A stretch of DNA of 64,000 nucleotides from Vanilla planifolia. Taxonomy: Eukaryota > Streptophyta > Magnoliopsida > Asparagales > Orchidaceae. Below, one piece after another: positions 26,831 through 39,480 of this stretch. Numbering within the stretch: position 1 is the stretch's first letter; every line of letters begins with the position of its first letter. The notes below the pieces were generated by a model. It saw nothing but the letters and a program-made list of their open reading frames with translations, searched no databases and was not told where the DNA came from. The position numbers were made by a program, and so were the translations under genes. The stretch spans positions 5,506,068 to 5,570,067 of the forward strand of contig CM043865.1 of NCBI GenBank assembly GCA_023846275.1. The letters are read 5' to 3'.

Positions 26831-28977
26831 CGTGTTTTTATTCCTTTTATGCTAATGACCAATGAAATAAATACAATACAACTCATTCTTGTAAAGCATG
26901 TTATATAAATTCTTAGTTAAAATTTTATTTAGGATTTCATATAGATTTTGATGAAAAAAATATTATAATAATTTGATAAATGTATTTTAATTATATTTTT
27001 TAAACTTTATATTTTATACATTGTATATGTGTATTTTAAATTCAAAACTTGAAAATATAGTTTATGTGACATCTAAAAAAACATGTTAAGATGATATTAG
27101 TCAAATATCAAATTTGAGTATGTAATAATGAAGATTTCATTGCAATAAATTTGTAGATATGAGATTTATATTTTTCAAAGATTATTTGAACTTTTAGCAA
27201 ATTTAAAAAATATATATAAAAATTGAAGTGACTAATTTATCCTTCAATTATGAGAGGATAAGCTCTCACCCTTTCTCAAAAGGACATTATAATTTTTGGA
27301 AATCAAGTGAGAAAGTAAGAGAGTAAGGACGAACTCAAAGGGTGAGGGGAAATTCTTTAGCTTTTAAATCTCAAGTTCTTACACTATGTCAGTGAGATTG
27401 GAAAAAAAGAGAGGCTTCGAGAAAAGAATAAGCTTTAATTCTAATTTGTGAAAATAACATTTCAAGATAAGTCTCACAGAGATTTTTCTCCTTGAAACAC
27501 ATATTGATCATTTGGATAAGTAAAGAAATAGATTTTGCAAGATTTGGTTATCATTGTAGGGGATGGAGACAATCATCATTCCTATTATACAGATCATACC
27601 AAATGATCATTTAGATCATCTAGTATAAGCATGTAATGGGAGCCAGCAAGAGCCTTTTTGTCAAATGACTTTTGTCAATGTAGTGGTCGTTCTGGTATAA
27701 CCAACATATCAAACAATACAATTGGTAGATATTATTATCCAAGATTGTTTGTTTTATTAATAGTTAAAATGTTCAAATAGATGGATCGTACTAGTACGAC
27801 ACTTGTATTGTACAATATGATGGAAAGAGAAACATAACTTGTGACCGTTTGTATATGTATACTAGTTAAACATGCATGTATCAGACAAGTATGTTGTTGC
27901 TAGATCCTGAATCATAGTGATATAATTATGTTATTAGATGATTATGATTGGAGTTATTTTACTATACAAATATATTACATATCATAAAAGTATGCAATAA
28001 AGAATGAACTAATATGATAAGTGAGTATAACAATGTGCATTGGATAATGGATTAGACAATTATAAAACATTTATTGATATTATATGATGTGTTTTTTTAT
28101 GGCTTAATAGAGATCAATTGTATGATTCATTATCTTATTAGCATCAGGCATGAATCGTACAGCATGATATCAGATATCATACCTTACGATTTGAAATAAA
28201 AAAATACAACAAGAAATATCGTACAATACAAAATAAGGATCATACTTGTATAATTATTTAATGGACATGTTTATTATAAATTGTCTGTGTGATCTCTAAA
28301 AAACTCATTAATTGTCTTAGGTCTTACTAATATGATAATGGTATTAGATTAGTACGATTATAGTAACACAGTGATCTAACTATTGTAAAGCTTTAATTAT
28401 ATAGTATGATATGATGACAATAATAAAAAAGAGAATAGTTTGTTAAATATATCTTTTAGAAAGTGTTTTCATAATAAAAGTTGAATAATTATTAATAAAT
28501 ATTCATGTGAATTATTATAGAGAATAAGAAGAATTGATTAAGGCAAATGAAAAGTAATAAAAAAGACATCTTAAAACCTTCACGTAAATAAATCAATTAA
28601 TTATAATATAAATGGGTTATTACATATTTATTATTATTATTGTGAAATGTCTGATGATGTGAATATTATATTATATAGTATTCTCTTACATATTCTCTAA
28701 TATCATTATAATATTATATATTTATTGGTATATATTTATATATATAGCTATACATGTACGGTTGTGTGAGTTATACAATGTTATAAATCAATATATATGA
28801 TAAGATAAAAGAAAATAAAATAAAAAGAATAAAAAGAAAGAAAAGAGTTAATATATCCTAAGAAAAAACATTGCTTTTTGGGACATGACCTGATTGATAT
28901 GATATACGTCACCTTTAGTGTCGTGATGCTTAGAGATAAGGCCATGACATATAGATGTCTCAACTTAGTATTGATTA
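26831..28977. other. AT-rich spacer
   Basis: No gene seen. The 27780-28400 part contains repeated GTAC-centred words (for example TATCGTACAA at 28217-28226), the inverse of motifs near 17115 and 17465. Confidence 0.5.
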
Positions 28978-29300
28978 GATATTTCACTCTTAGGTATCAT
29001 GGGTATTCAAAGATTGGATTTTGATATTTTGAATATCTTATATCTCATTAATAAATAACGTTGGTATTAAGGGTCAAAATTTAATGATGATAAGATACTT
29101 CACTCCTAAGTGTTTTGGATATTTAGAAACAAGACTTTAATATTCTGAGTATCTTGTTTCTCATTAGCATAGGATGTTGGAAACATTAGGGGGTGAGACA
29201 TAGAGATGATATTTTCACTCTTTGGGGTCATGGTAGTCAAAGACGGTGTTATGACATTTTAATGCATTGGGCTTATGATAATAAAATATGATACAGGATT
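28978..29300. repeat. Diverged tandem repeat, about 115-bp unit, three copies
   Basis: Units start near 28978, 29094 and 29208. Each opens with GAT(A)(T/C)TTTCACTC or a close variant, followed by a TTGG/GGTCATGG region, a TTTAATATT or TTTGATATT block, and ends near ATGATGAT. The third copy is incomplete. The copies differ at many positions. No coding function is evident. Confidence 0.6.
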
Positions 29301-29407
29301 CTTAGGTGCCAAGATAAGGGTCATGAAAACATTTGAGCTAAGAAGAAAAATAAACATATGAAAAGAAAAAGAATGAAAAAAAATGAATATAAAAAAACAA
29401 GTGTTAT

Positions 29408-29411
<4 letters not shown>

Positions 29412-29479
<68 letters not shown>
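29412..29479. repeat. (TA)n microsatellite, 68 bp
   Basis: Uninterrupted TA run of 34 units, the longest simple repeat in the window. Confidence 0.97.
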
Positions 29480-29480
<1 letters not shown>

Positions 29481-30370
29481 CTATATACATATTGTTATAG
29501 TGTTTTTTATATAGTTTATCATATTTTATTTTATATGTTATTCTATTTTATTTCTCATTTATATTGCTTTAATATATGTAGCTAGAGATTTTTTTTGTAT
29601 TATGCTTATTTTTTACTTATATTACATGATATGTTACTGATGCTCGCCAAGCTGATGGTCCTTAGAAGAAGATATTTTAAGACCCAAGGGTTGAGAAACT
29701 GATGTATTTGATAAGCGTGAAAGATATTATATACATATTAATATATTTATATTTTAGTTTAAATTTTGATATTAGTACCAGTTTCAAACTTCAATGTAGT
29801 ATGACAATTATTTGTTTTTTGTGTTGCCATTTTGTTGAATGTTTTGAGATTATTGTTAACTTTATTTCACTCACTAATTTTATTATCATGTGTCATCCTT
29901 TTTATGCTATGAGCACTGATTTAAGTCAATACATTTGTGATATGAATGAATTTTATCAAGTTTTGGTGATTGATGTTGGGTTAAGCATGACAATTATTAT
30001 ATAAAATTAACACATTATACAATAGTTGATATAGGACATGTTACATTAAGTAAATAAGTTGATCTCATGAGTCATATAATTCTTTTCTTTTTTTTTAAGT
30101 TTTTTTAGTTCATGGTTATAATGAATCATATATGAAGCTCTTAGAAGTTTTTAGTTATTTTTGCTTATATTCTTTTATATTTTTAATTTTTTTATTAGGA
30201 ATGATTTTTTATCATTTTATATTTGTCTATATTTAGCATTATAATTTATTTAAAATATTGTTATAGAAAGAAAAAAAGGTGAATATGAGGATTGTTTACT
30301 TGATGTTGTCTCTTAATTGAAACTATTCTCTTAATATGAGATTGGACCTACTGTAAATAAAAACGGTCCC
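29480..30370. other. AT-rich spacer
   Basis: The frame at 29702-30004 (+) encodes a hydrophobic, Ile/Phe-rich 100-residue string with composition expected from random AT-rich DNA. I do not call it a gene. Confidence 0.5.
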
Positions 30371-30548
30371 AAATAATGGTTCATTTGGTTTAGCTTCAAA
30401 TATGTTATTCTAAAATGACAGTCATTATTTTGGATAATCAATATGAATTTATTAGACTTAAATGATGGTTTTGTTTGGCTCATCTCCAAATCAAATTATT
30501 ATGAAATAATATTCACTATTTTAGACAACCAATATTTACACTTTTAAA
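30371..30548. repeat. Diverged tandem duplication, period about 89 bp
   Basis: Copy 1 starts at AAATAATGGTT (30371) and copy 2 at AAATGATGGTT (30460). Shared blocks include GTTTGG.T.A.CTCAAAT-like sequence and CA.TATTTT.GA.AA.CAATAT. Confidence 0.65.
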
Positions 30549-33500
30549 AACATCTTAATGCTTTATCAACTTTTGTTTTTACCTTTTTACTTTTCTTTTT
30601 TTTTTCAATTGTATTAAGAGTAACCATTTCTTTTTTTTTTTTCAATAACTTATTGTTTTATCAAATTTTACTACAATATGTTATACCTAATATCATATTA
30701 AAATAATAAACAAATCATGCTGAATTAAACATTAGCAAACATAGCAATTGATGTATGTATCACAAATATCTTCGAAATTGATAATTTCAATATGTTTTCT
30801 TATTGGGGTCACTAAGCAATAGATAGCATTACATGAAGCATAGACATATAAATGAGCCTACCTACTTTAAGTTTTGATTGTAGTGTGCTTGCCTTGGAAC
30901 GAATCTTGAAATCTATGTCTTTCTTCTATTCCCTTTTTCCTTCTTCTTTGGCACTATAGTACTTCTTTTCCAAATTTCTCTTGATTCTTGCTTAGTTTCT
31001 TACAAATTTTCTTCAGCATCTTGGCATCACATTCTACCTCACCTGTTATCTTTGAGTTCTCAAGCAAGGTCTCCTCCCAAAGTTACAAAATCCTCTAATT
31101 GATTGTGCTTTACTTTTTATACAAATCTTATGCCATTCTCTCTTCTCTATGCTTCATTTATCTTCGAACAATAACATCCTTCATATGGACAACTACTTAC
31201 TTTCCTATCTTTTGATTGTAAACAGTTCCTCAATGATTAAGCTCGTCATTCCTTGGAAACCTTTGATGATACTTTAGGTCAGGAATTAGGGATGTTTAGG
31301 AAATAATCAAATTCTTAATCTAATTAAAACTTACAAGATTCTATTATTTTTTATATTTTTGAATTGTTTGATCTCCCAAAATTTATCAATTAATTTTATT
31401 TAAATCTTCTTAATAAGCATGATCCATAAGTCAAATTTTACAATTTTGTGATCACTTCTATTATTTTTAAAAAAATTTCAAATTTTAAATTTTAAAAAAT
31501 TATTATTTAATATTTTTTTTAAAAAGCTTTTTTTTGTTTATTTAATATTTTTTTAGTATTTTTTTAGACTTTTCTAAGCTTTTAAACAAATCCCCTTTTA
31601 ACTATGGATAATCCATTTCAATATATAAAAATTCTAATTTTTACTAACATAATATTTTTTTTGTTTTTAAAATAAATTGTACACTTTTCTTCTCAATTCA
31701 TATTCCATATTAAAGTTGTCATATCTCATTTTTGTAAGGTACACTTTTTCAAAAAAATTATAAAATATATCCTAATAATTCTTAAAGGTTCCAAAAAAAT
31801 TTTAAATGATTTAAAATAATTATAAATCTCAATTTTTATTTTATTTGAGATATAAGATCTCTAATCAACCATAAATCTATATTTTTTTTTTGATAATTTA
31901 AATATACAATAATTTAAAATTCTCAATATAATTATTTTAATAATTTCTTCTATTTTGGGATGTTATAGTACTTCATGTTCTCATGTGAGATTGTCAGAAT
32001 ACTATAATTCAGCCATTATACTTTTCTCTTTTATCAGAAAAATTTCTATTTCTCTACGTCCTCTTCAACCCAATCACCACATATCTTTATTGTTTGTACT
32101 TAAGGATTAGTATAGCTTTCTTTCCTAAGCATTATTTCTGTGAATAACTTGATCAACAATGTTTCTCACAGATTACAACAAATTGAAAAGCTAAAATGCT
32201 TCAATTTCTTTAAGCATATATCATTTCTAATAAAGAAAGAATATATTCATACTTGGTAGAATTAAAAACAGGGTGCATGAACTATGCCATAAACTTAAAA
32301 TCTTTTGTTACCTTAGACATCTTTGATCTTCAAAGAGAGTTTGGAGACTATAGATTTAGTCTATAACTCTCTAGTCCATATCTGAATCTTCAATTAAAAT
32401 CATAACTACTGCTAATATATAGAATCTAATTTGCAAATGTTTGTTGCCATGGAAATATGTTGAAGCAGTAATAAATGTATTTCTGGAGTACAGTTCAAAC
32501 CAAGACTTCGTAAATAACTATGTCAGATTTTATATTAAGGCATTGCTTGGCCACCAGGTTGTCACTTGTACTTGAATTCATTTTTTTAACTCATCATGTA
32601 TGAAAGCGTTAGTGATAAATGTGTATCTATCTTCAATGTTCTTAATAGAAAATCATGAGAAGAAAGCAGGTTAATCCATATGGACACACATTCTGCAATT
32701 TGGGTTTTAATATCACAAGGAGATTGACAAATCTGAAACCAGTTGAGCAGAGATACCGGAGAAAAATGGATATCTTATAAAAATAAACTGTGTGTGTCAA
32801 TATACTGAAGAAAATGCAAAAATGAATAAGCTTTTAGTATTAATATTGATTTTCTCTTAGGAGTTTATAAATATTTTTTATGTAATTTGATCTACACAAT
32901 AGTGTATGTGTGTGTGTGTGTGTGTGTTTCACACATGCATCAAAGACTAATGATATATATATGCATTGAAATATATCAAATTGGTGACAATTAGAAGTTT
33001 GGAGAAACTTGCCAATTTGTAAAAGCTTACCAATTGTCATCTGTTGATTTACTAAGTCCTGAATGATGTTTTAGTTTCATAAACCTCTAAATCTCTGACT
33101 TGCTCAAATGCTTTTATCATCAAATATGTCCTCCAGTTGAATACAAAGGGTCATTGTCTAAAAATAACTGCCCACCTTTTTCTTTCTTTAGTGTTCATCC
33201 TTGATGTAAACTATGCTTTGGGTTGATGTATAAACAAGATTAAAGAACTGCTTGCTGTAAAGAATGCTACTGGGATTGATATTTACTTGTTTCATCTCCA
33301 TATAAATATTTTTATTGCACACTCCATTAAAAACAAATAAAAGCCAGCTAATAATGATGCAAATAAGCTTGTTATCCATCATAGACTTTTCTTTTCTTCA
33401 TCGATTTATTAAACAAGTAGTGAGTAAAATTCACATTCAAAAGCATCTTATTGGTATTATTGTATAGTAACAATAAAACAACCAAAGTAATAACAACTTT

Positions 33501-34648
33501 TTTTATTTTTCTAATATAAAAGTTTAGTAGAAATATTTTTCAACAACAAAAAGAATATTAAAAAAGCTTAAAATTGAAAAGAAAAATATAAAAAAAAAAA
33601 GAATTGAGAGGTTCCCAAAGCAAAAAAAGAGGTAAGAGACAGTGGGTTCTATCATGGTAGTCCTTGAAAGAGCTCTCACGACAAACACCAGCTTTACCAA
33701 CACTATGACACGTAAACTCTATTTGATAGTAACAAGTAATGTTGAAAAAGAGTCTTTAAAGGAATGTTTTAAAAAAAATCTCATTTTTAAAAAGTATTTT
33801 GTGTCTAAAAAAGAGTATTTATGAAAGTTATTTGATAACTTTCAATGCTTTTGAAATTAACTTTACATTAGTAATAAAAATCATTATCATCAAAAATTAA
33901 TTTTGAATGTTTATGATCGAGTGTAGGAGTCAAAATTAACTTGGCGTACACAAATGCCAAACTTGAACCCTTCCCAAAGAAGAGTGTCGTGTTGCTTACT
34001 AAATGGGCATGATTATAATTAACTTGTGAGAGAATAAAACTTCAAAATTCATGTGAGTTAAATTATATACCCAAAACCATGTAAACTACAAAACTCTTTA
34101 GTAATTATTGAAATAGATTTCATGTTGAATGTTCAATAATAAATGATATTGATATGGTGATAGTCTCAACCTAATAGTTTAATATTTTGAGTTGATAGAT
34201 ATTACTCTCCTAATAATTAGTATCTAAAATAGGTGTGATTTGAATGGAGATCTAGTCGTGTGGTAGAACTAATAAGGAGGCAATGTAAAAGATGATGGTC
34301 TAACAAAATCAACTAGGACAGATCGATGATTTGATACAATGAAGTTGGTTTGCAACGGTACAAGAAAAGTCAAGAGTAATAATGTGATAGAGTTGATAAT
34401 ACAATTTTTTGATGTTTAAAATATACTTTTATTTGAGGGGTGATCTAATGTTGATGGATTCTTTTATAAAGAGAATTATTAGAATAAATATAGAGAATAA
34501 CCTCTCGTTAACATTCAAAAATAAGATTTGGTATGGATTTTGAAAATCATGACCCTAAACTAAAGAAACAAAATTGTTATAAAAAAGTAAATCAGAGAGA
34601 TAATATATAATGCTACTATATAGAATTTGTAGGATTATATAAGGCTAA
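30549..34648. other. AT-rich spacer with a TG microsatellite
   Basis: No gene supported. A (TG)n run lies at 32907-32927; the minus-strand frame across it (poly-His/Thr) is an artefact of that repeat. The rest is AT-rich DNA with frequent stops in all frames. Confidence 0.5.
32907..32927. repeat. (TG)n microsatellite
   Basis: Uninterrupted TG dinucleotide run of about 21 bp. Confidence 0.95.
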
Positions 34649-34795
34649 AAAGATACTATAAAAAATAATTCATGTACAATAATTAATAATTAAAATAATT
34701 GTATAAAGTCCTTTATTAACATATATTGAAGAAGGTTTTATACAACAATTTTATTAATAATTATTGTATATAAATTATCTTTTTTAATGATTCTT
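34649..34795. repeat. AT-rich fold-back element (long imperfect inverted repeat)
   Basis: A left arm at about 34649-34713 and a right arm at about 34732-34795 are reverse complements of each other over roughly 60 bp, with scattered mismatches and small indels. Matching pieces, read inward, include AAAAAA.TAATT, TGTACAATAATT or its variant TATACAATAATT, AATTGTATAAA and CCTT. The loop is about 18 nt. This resembles a fold-back miniature transposon. A transcribed copy would form a long hairpin that could feed small-RNA processing. A clear target duplication is not visible. Confidence 0.6.
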
Positions 34796-35599
34796 AATTG
34801 AACATTTGTATTAAGCACCATTTATAACTATTTAAAATTCAACCATTGTATAGCGTACTTTTTTTAGGTAAGCTAACCAATGGAATCACCAATATCACAC
34901 AAATTGACTAATCAAGCCCCTGTAACAGTACTAATCATATCGTAATCTATGAATCACAATTAGGAATTTTTTATAGTATCACACATTCTCAAAACTTAAT
35001 TATTGAAAATCTATGTTATGAAACATGATCAAGCATTTCGATAATTAGGCTTTGAAACAGAGGTTTTATGAAAAAAAAATAATAATAATAAAATATAAGG
35101 TGTTCAAAAGTTATATTTAATTTCATCAAAAAGCTAAAACTTTCTTTAGTAATCACATAATAATAATTATTTTGTAAAACATTTTCTGACAATAATTTAT
35201 CAAATATATAATTTTTCAGTAATGCTTCAACAATAATATTTTTTGAACTAATTTAGCAAATCAATCTCACAGCTAATCAACAATAAAATGACTATACAGA
35301 TGAATATTAGAAGTGAGAAATTGATTAATAAATTAAAAAGAGTAATTACTAAGTCACATATCCCAGAAATATACATTTGTCCAATTAATTAATGTTAACT
35401 TTGTTTTCCTCATCAAAAATCCCTGTTCGAATTGGGAATCAATACAACAGATCAGCTCTCCAGTGCTGATAAGGAATGGGATCACAACTCAAATCCAAAT
35501 GAATCAGGACAAAACAACACAGAGCTTTCACTGCTCAATGGAAATAATAATTCCCGAATCGGTCAAACTTAAATCAAATAAAAAAATTCATCGTTAATT
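34796..35599. other. AT-rich spacer
   Basis: No gene seen. From about 35410 composition becomes less AT-rich and looks single-copy. Confidence 0.4.
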
Positions 35600-35790
35600 A
35601 CAATAAAGCTTCACACGTGTTGCCATTTGCCACGTGCAGGGCCCATCCAAAAAGAGTCCACAAGAAGACAAGCTGCTTGCGTTGGCCTCCCTCCTCTTGA
35701 GCAGGACAAGCATAAATTGCTATGGTACAGTCCACGGTTTATTAAACACAAGGCTTAGCTCCTCCTTTGCAAAGCCCACGGCAACTTTTT
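35600..35790. promoter_or_regulatory. Isolated regulatory-looking region with two G-boxes
   Basis: CACGTG occurs at 35614-35619 and again at 35631-35636, 17 bp apart start to start, followed by GGGCCCA (site II / TCP-like) at 35639-35645. G-boxes bind bZIP and bHLH factors. The region is richer in G and C than its surroundings. No gene start is recognisable on either side, so it may be an orphaned promoter, a distal element of the ARF gene about 6 kb downstream, or coincidence. Confidence 0.35.
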
Positions 35791-35879
35791 TTTATTAGCT
35801 AATTAAAAAGGTCATTAAATAAATATATAAATATGTTTATTTGACTAGATAACTCCTGCCTAAAAGACTACTTAAAGTT

Positions 35880-35950
35880 CGTTTTAAAATAGAAGTGGGA
35901 TTCAATTACTGTGCCTTTGAGATTAAAATATAGAAAGTGCTTTTAAAACG
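35880..35950. repeat. Small element bounded by 10-bp inverted repeats
   Basis: CGTTTTAAAA at 35880-35889 is mirrored by TTTTAAAACG at 35941-35950, bounding about 71 bp. Such short palindromic ends occur by chance in AT-rich DNA, and no convincing target duplication is present, so a miniature transposon is only a possibility. Confidence 0.25.
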
Positions 35951-37071
35951 TTGTTGGCAAACAAACCTGACTTAAGATTGTAATATTAATAGCTTTATTC
36001 AATCACCATAGGCTGTATTGGTCGGCTAAAAATACTTATTTTTTTGTTGTCACGAAAAGGTTTATTCTAATTATTAACAAGCAAGTTAATAATGGGCTTA
36101 TCATATTCTTTATATTATGTCATTTTAATAATTTTAAAAGATATTTTTATCATGAACAAATAATAATTATTTTTATTTTAAAAAAAGTTTGATCATATTT
36201 TTTAAACTAAGAAATTCTTAGTAATAGATTATCAAATTTATAAAGTTTTCGTTATCACTTAATAGCAATAATTTCAATCCTTATTTTTATTAATTAATTT
36301 ACTTAACAATTGTTGTGTCAAACTAACTTTACAAAGACCTAAAAAAATCTTATTTGTCATACATTAAATTTTAATTCGATATTTATTTGTGTTTAAGATC
36401 ATTTAGACTTATAATATTAATGATATAACACATATATTATCAATATCCCTCATAAAAAATCACATTTATTGGTAATAATAGGATTAAATATAAAAACTAT
36501 TAGATATGTGAGGATACATAACTTTAAGTAGGGATCTAAAGATAAAAAAATCTCAAATATAACAAAAAAATATAAACTAAATAAAACTCCAAAATAAATA
36601 AAAGATCACAATTACAAAAATTATATAGCAATCCATAATGTAATTAGTACATAAGTAAGTATAAAATTAAAGTACCAATAAACTACATAACTTAACACCA
36701 AGTAGAATATTATCTACTATTACATCTCAAAAGTAAGGTTCTCTTCTACAGTATTAAAACCCTTATCATTTGATGTCATACATTTCATATTAATTTCATA
36801 ATTTGTTTTATATACATTTGATATTTTTACTAATTTCTTCTAAATATTTAATTGAATTATTATTATTATTCTATTTAGATTTAGCCTCATATTTTATGTA
36901 TGAACCACATCTTCTTGTAAAATTAGTATTATTGAGTTTCTACTAATTTTTTCTTTTTTTTGAAGTTTTTCCCTTTCTTTAAGGAGTGATCCCTAGTTTG
37001 ACAATATAATCAATTTTATAAATAAAATAATTTATTAGAAATAACATAAAATTTAAAATTACAAATTAAAT
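35951..37071. other. AT-rich spacer
   Basis: No gene, repeat boundary or motif recognised. Confidence 0.5.
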
Positions 37072-39480
37072 ATATTCTCTTATTCCTAAGGATGTTGCAA
37101 TTTTCTTACATGCTAGAATTTAACCTACCTTATATCATTATAATTTTTTACATATTATATCGTAAGTAAATTAAATTAAAAAATAATTATTTAGTTAATT
37201 ATCATACCTTTAGAAAGTTACAATTTCCTTCCTCATTAGAATTTTGTTCCCAAAAATAAACTATAATGATATTTTTCTTAGTAATTATTTTTTATTCTTT
37301 TCTACAACCCTTATTGATCTTTTTACATATCTTAAATCTAAGTATACTTCTATGATACTCGAATCACATTCTACTCAGGGTAGCATCCATCACATATTTT
37401 CTTAAGAAAATATGAAATACATTATATTTTCTAACTAGATTCACACGTATGACTACCTTATATGTAATTTCATCATTTCTTTCAATTATTTGGAAGGGTC
37501 TAATATATCTTGTTTTAATTTTCTACACTAATCAAATCTTATAGCTAAAACACTAACAATAGAACCAAATAAAAGTCTAAATAATGGGACAAATAAATAA
37601 TATATAAGCTAAAAAATACAAAGCCTTATAATCTAATAATAATATTAAAAGACATACTAAATTGAAGTTAAAGTAATGTAAAATAAATTTGTAATTTAGC
37701 TCAATAAGATAGATTAAAGTAAATTTTGAGTAAGAATGAGAACTATGCTCAAATGGTATAGCCTCACCCTTTTCTTTGCCATTTAATAATGATATTTAAA
37801 TATAAATTCTTTTATATGATATGTAATTATTTATTAGTTATTTCTCAATATTTGAAAGTGACTTATAGAGATTTTGCAAGACTTTTAATAACTTTATTCT
37901 CCCTTAATAATTCTCCCATAACTAATTTAATTTTTTTAAAATTTAGTTAAACTAGTATTTACTCATATAGATTGCATTTACTATATCATTTGATTCAATT
38001 ATCATCTTATATGTTTCCCATGAAATGAATTATTTATACTATATGATAATAATATATCTTTTGTATGAAATTCTAAGGTTGACTCTCACATGAAAAATAT
38101 ATCTCTAATGGCTAATCATATTGCACGATAATAAGGATCGTATCATACAAAATTCTTGAGATTTCATGATTAAATTAACACTTGAGTTTTTTAACTTATT
38201 TTATATTGATCATAATTTACATTAAATATAATCATACATTGGAACTTATTAGGTTATTTCACTAAATACACCATTCAATAAACAAATTTATGCTTAATTG
38301 AACTGATTTTGTGCATGACAAATGCCATCATATTTTATGGACTTTAGAGCAATCGATATAATACCTAATTGGATAATCCCATCTCTTATTCATACTCACT
38401 CAAATGAACTAATTATACATATTCTCTTACTTTTGAGAATATTATAAGTTTTCTCCTTTATGAAATTCAATCTATCTGATGATCATTATAATTTTTTATA
38501 TTATATGTAAAATAATTAAATTTTAAAAAATATTTATTTAATTAATTCCCTACTTTTAGGAACTTGTAAAGATTATGTCATATTAGAATAGTGTAACATC
38601 TCAATCTTTATTAGTGAAGAATTATTCTAAACTAGTCAGATTTTATCATTCTCTAAGAGATTCTTTCTTTTTTGGTCACTCATCTCAAAATTTTTTTAAC
38701 TCTAGTATACTTAATCACAAAGTTCTCATAGAATCTAAGCCTAGGTTGCCTCCGAAAGGTATTTCACTATTTTAAGATTTATGACTTTACTTATATTTCT
38801 CGATATCTTTTCTACTATAGTTAATGTAAAACTTATTCACTCTCCTAATTTACACATTTTAGATGTTCTTCTAGTTTTTCTATCCTTCTTAGGCAATCTT
38901 AACCCTATATTTTTGATATTTTCTTATTCTTTCCATCTTTCTTAGATAGATAGTGCTTGTTGTATGCTTTCTAACTTTCATTTGATTTGTCCTCAAACTA
39001 CATCAAACTAGAGGAGGTTGATTTTGATGTCATATTGTAATATCTTAGCCTCCATTAATGAGATATTATCACTAATTAATTAGACTGTATCCTACTTTAA
39101 AAGGTTTTTTTTGCTTAGTCATTTATCTCAAAAATCTCTAACTTTATTATGTTTAACAATATAATTCTTATGATTTCCATGCATAGGTTACTTGTAAAAA
39201 ATGTCTCATCATTTTAAGGATTATGAGTTTACTTATATGATTTAAGATTTGTTTCCTATAATTGATGTTAAACTTATTCACCCTCTTAATCTCTGTACTT
39301 TATATTTTTTTTTATATTTTTATTATTCTTGAACAACTATAGTTTCTACACTTCAAATATTCTCTTAATCCTTTCATCTTTCTCAAGCAACTAGTAGGTG
39401 TTACATATGGCCTCTCTTTTTAACCAAAGTTAATTCCTATCCCATACCACATCTTGTCATGGCTTTATACTCTAGATATT
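37072..39480. repeat. LTR-like direct repeats, decayed
   Basis: A block starting ATATTCTCTTA at about 37072 recurs at about 38419, 1347 bp later, sharing CATTATAATTTTTT and following AT-rich words in order. Within and after the second block, a unit opening TGTAACATCTC (38592) is repeated at 39036 as TGTAATATCTT. These share, in order, TCATTTATCTCAAAA-like, CATTTTAAG.ATTATGA.TT and TTAAACTTATTCAC words over about 440 bp. TGTAA(C/T)ATC starts are common at plant LTR ends. I read this as degraded LTR sequence, perhaps nested copies. No polyprotein motif is seen between them. Confidence 0.4.

Noticed and set aside
29702..30004. 100-codon hydrophobic frame resembling a membrane protein
   Set aside because: Ile/Phe/Leu-rich composition is what random AT-rich DNA encodes; no start context, splice sites or motif.
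32840..33040. Minus-strand frame with a His/Thr run
   Set aside because: The run is the translated TG microsatellite at 32907-32927.
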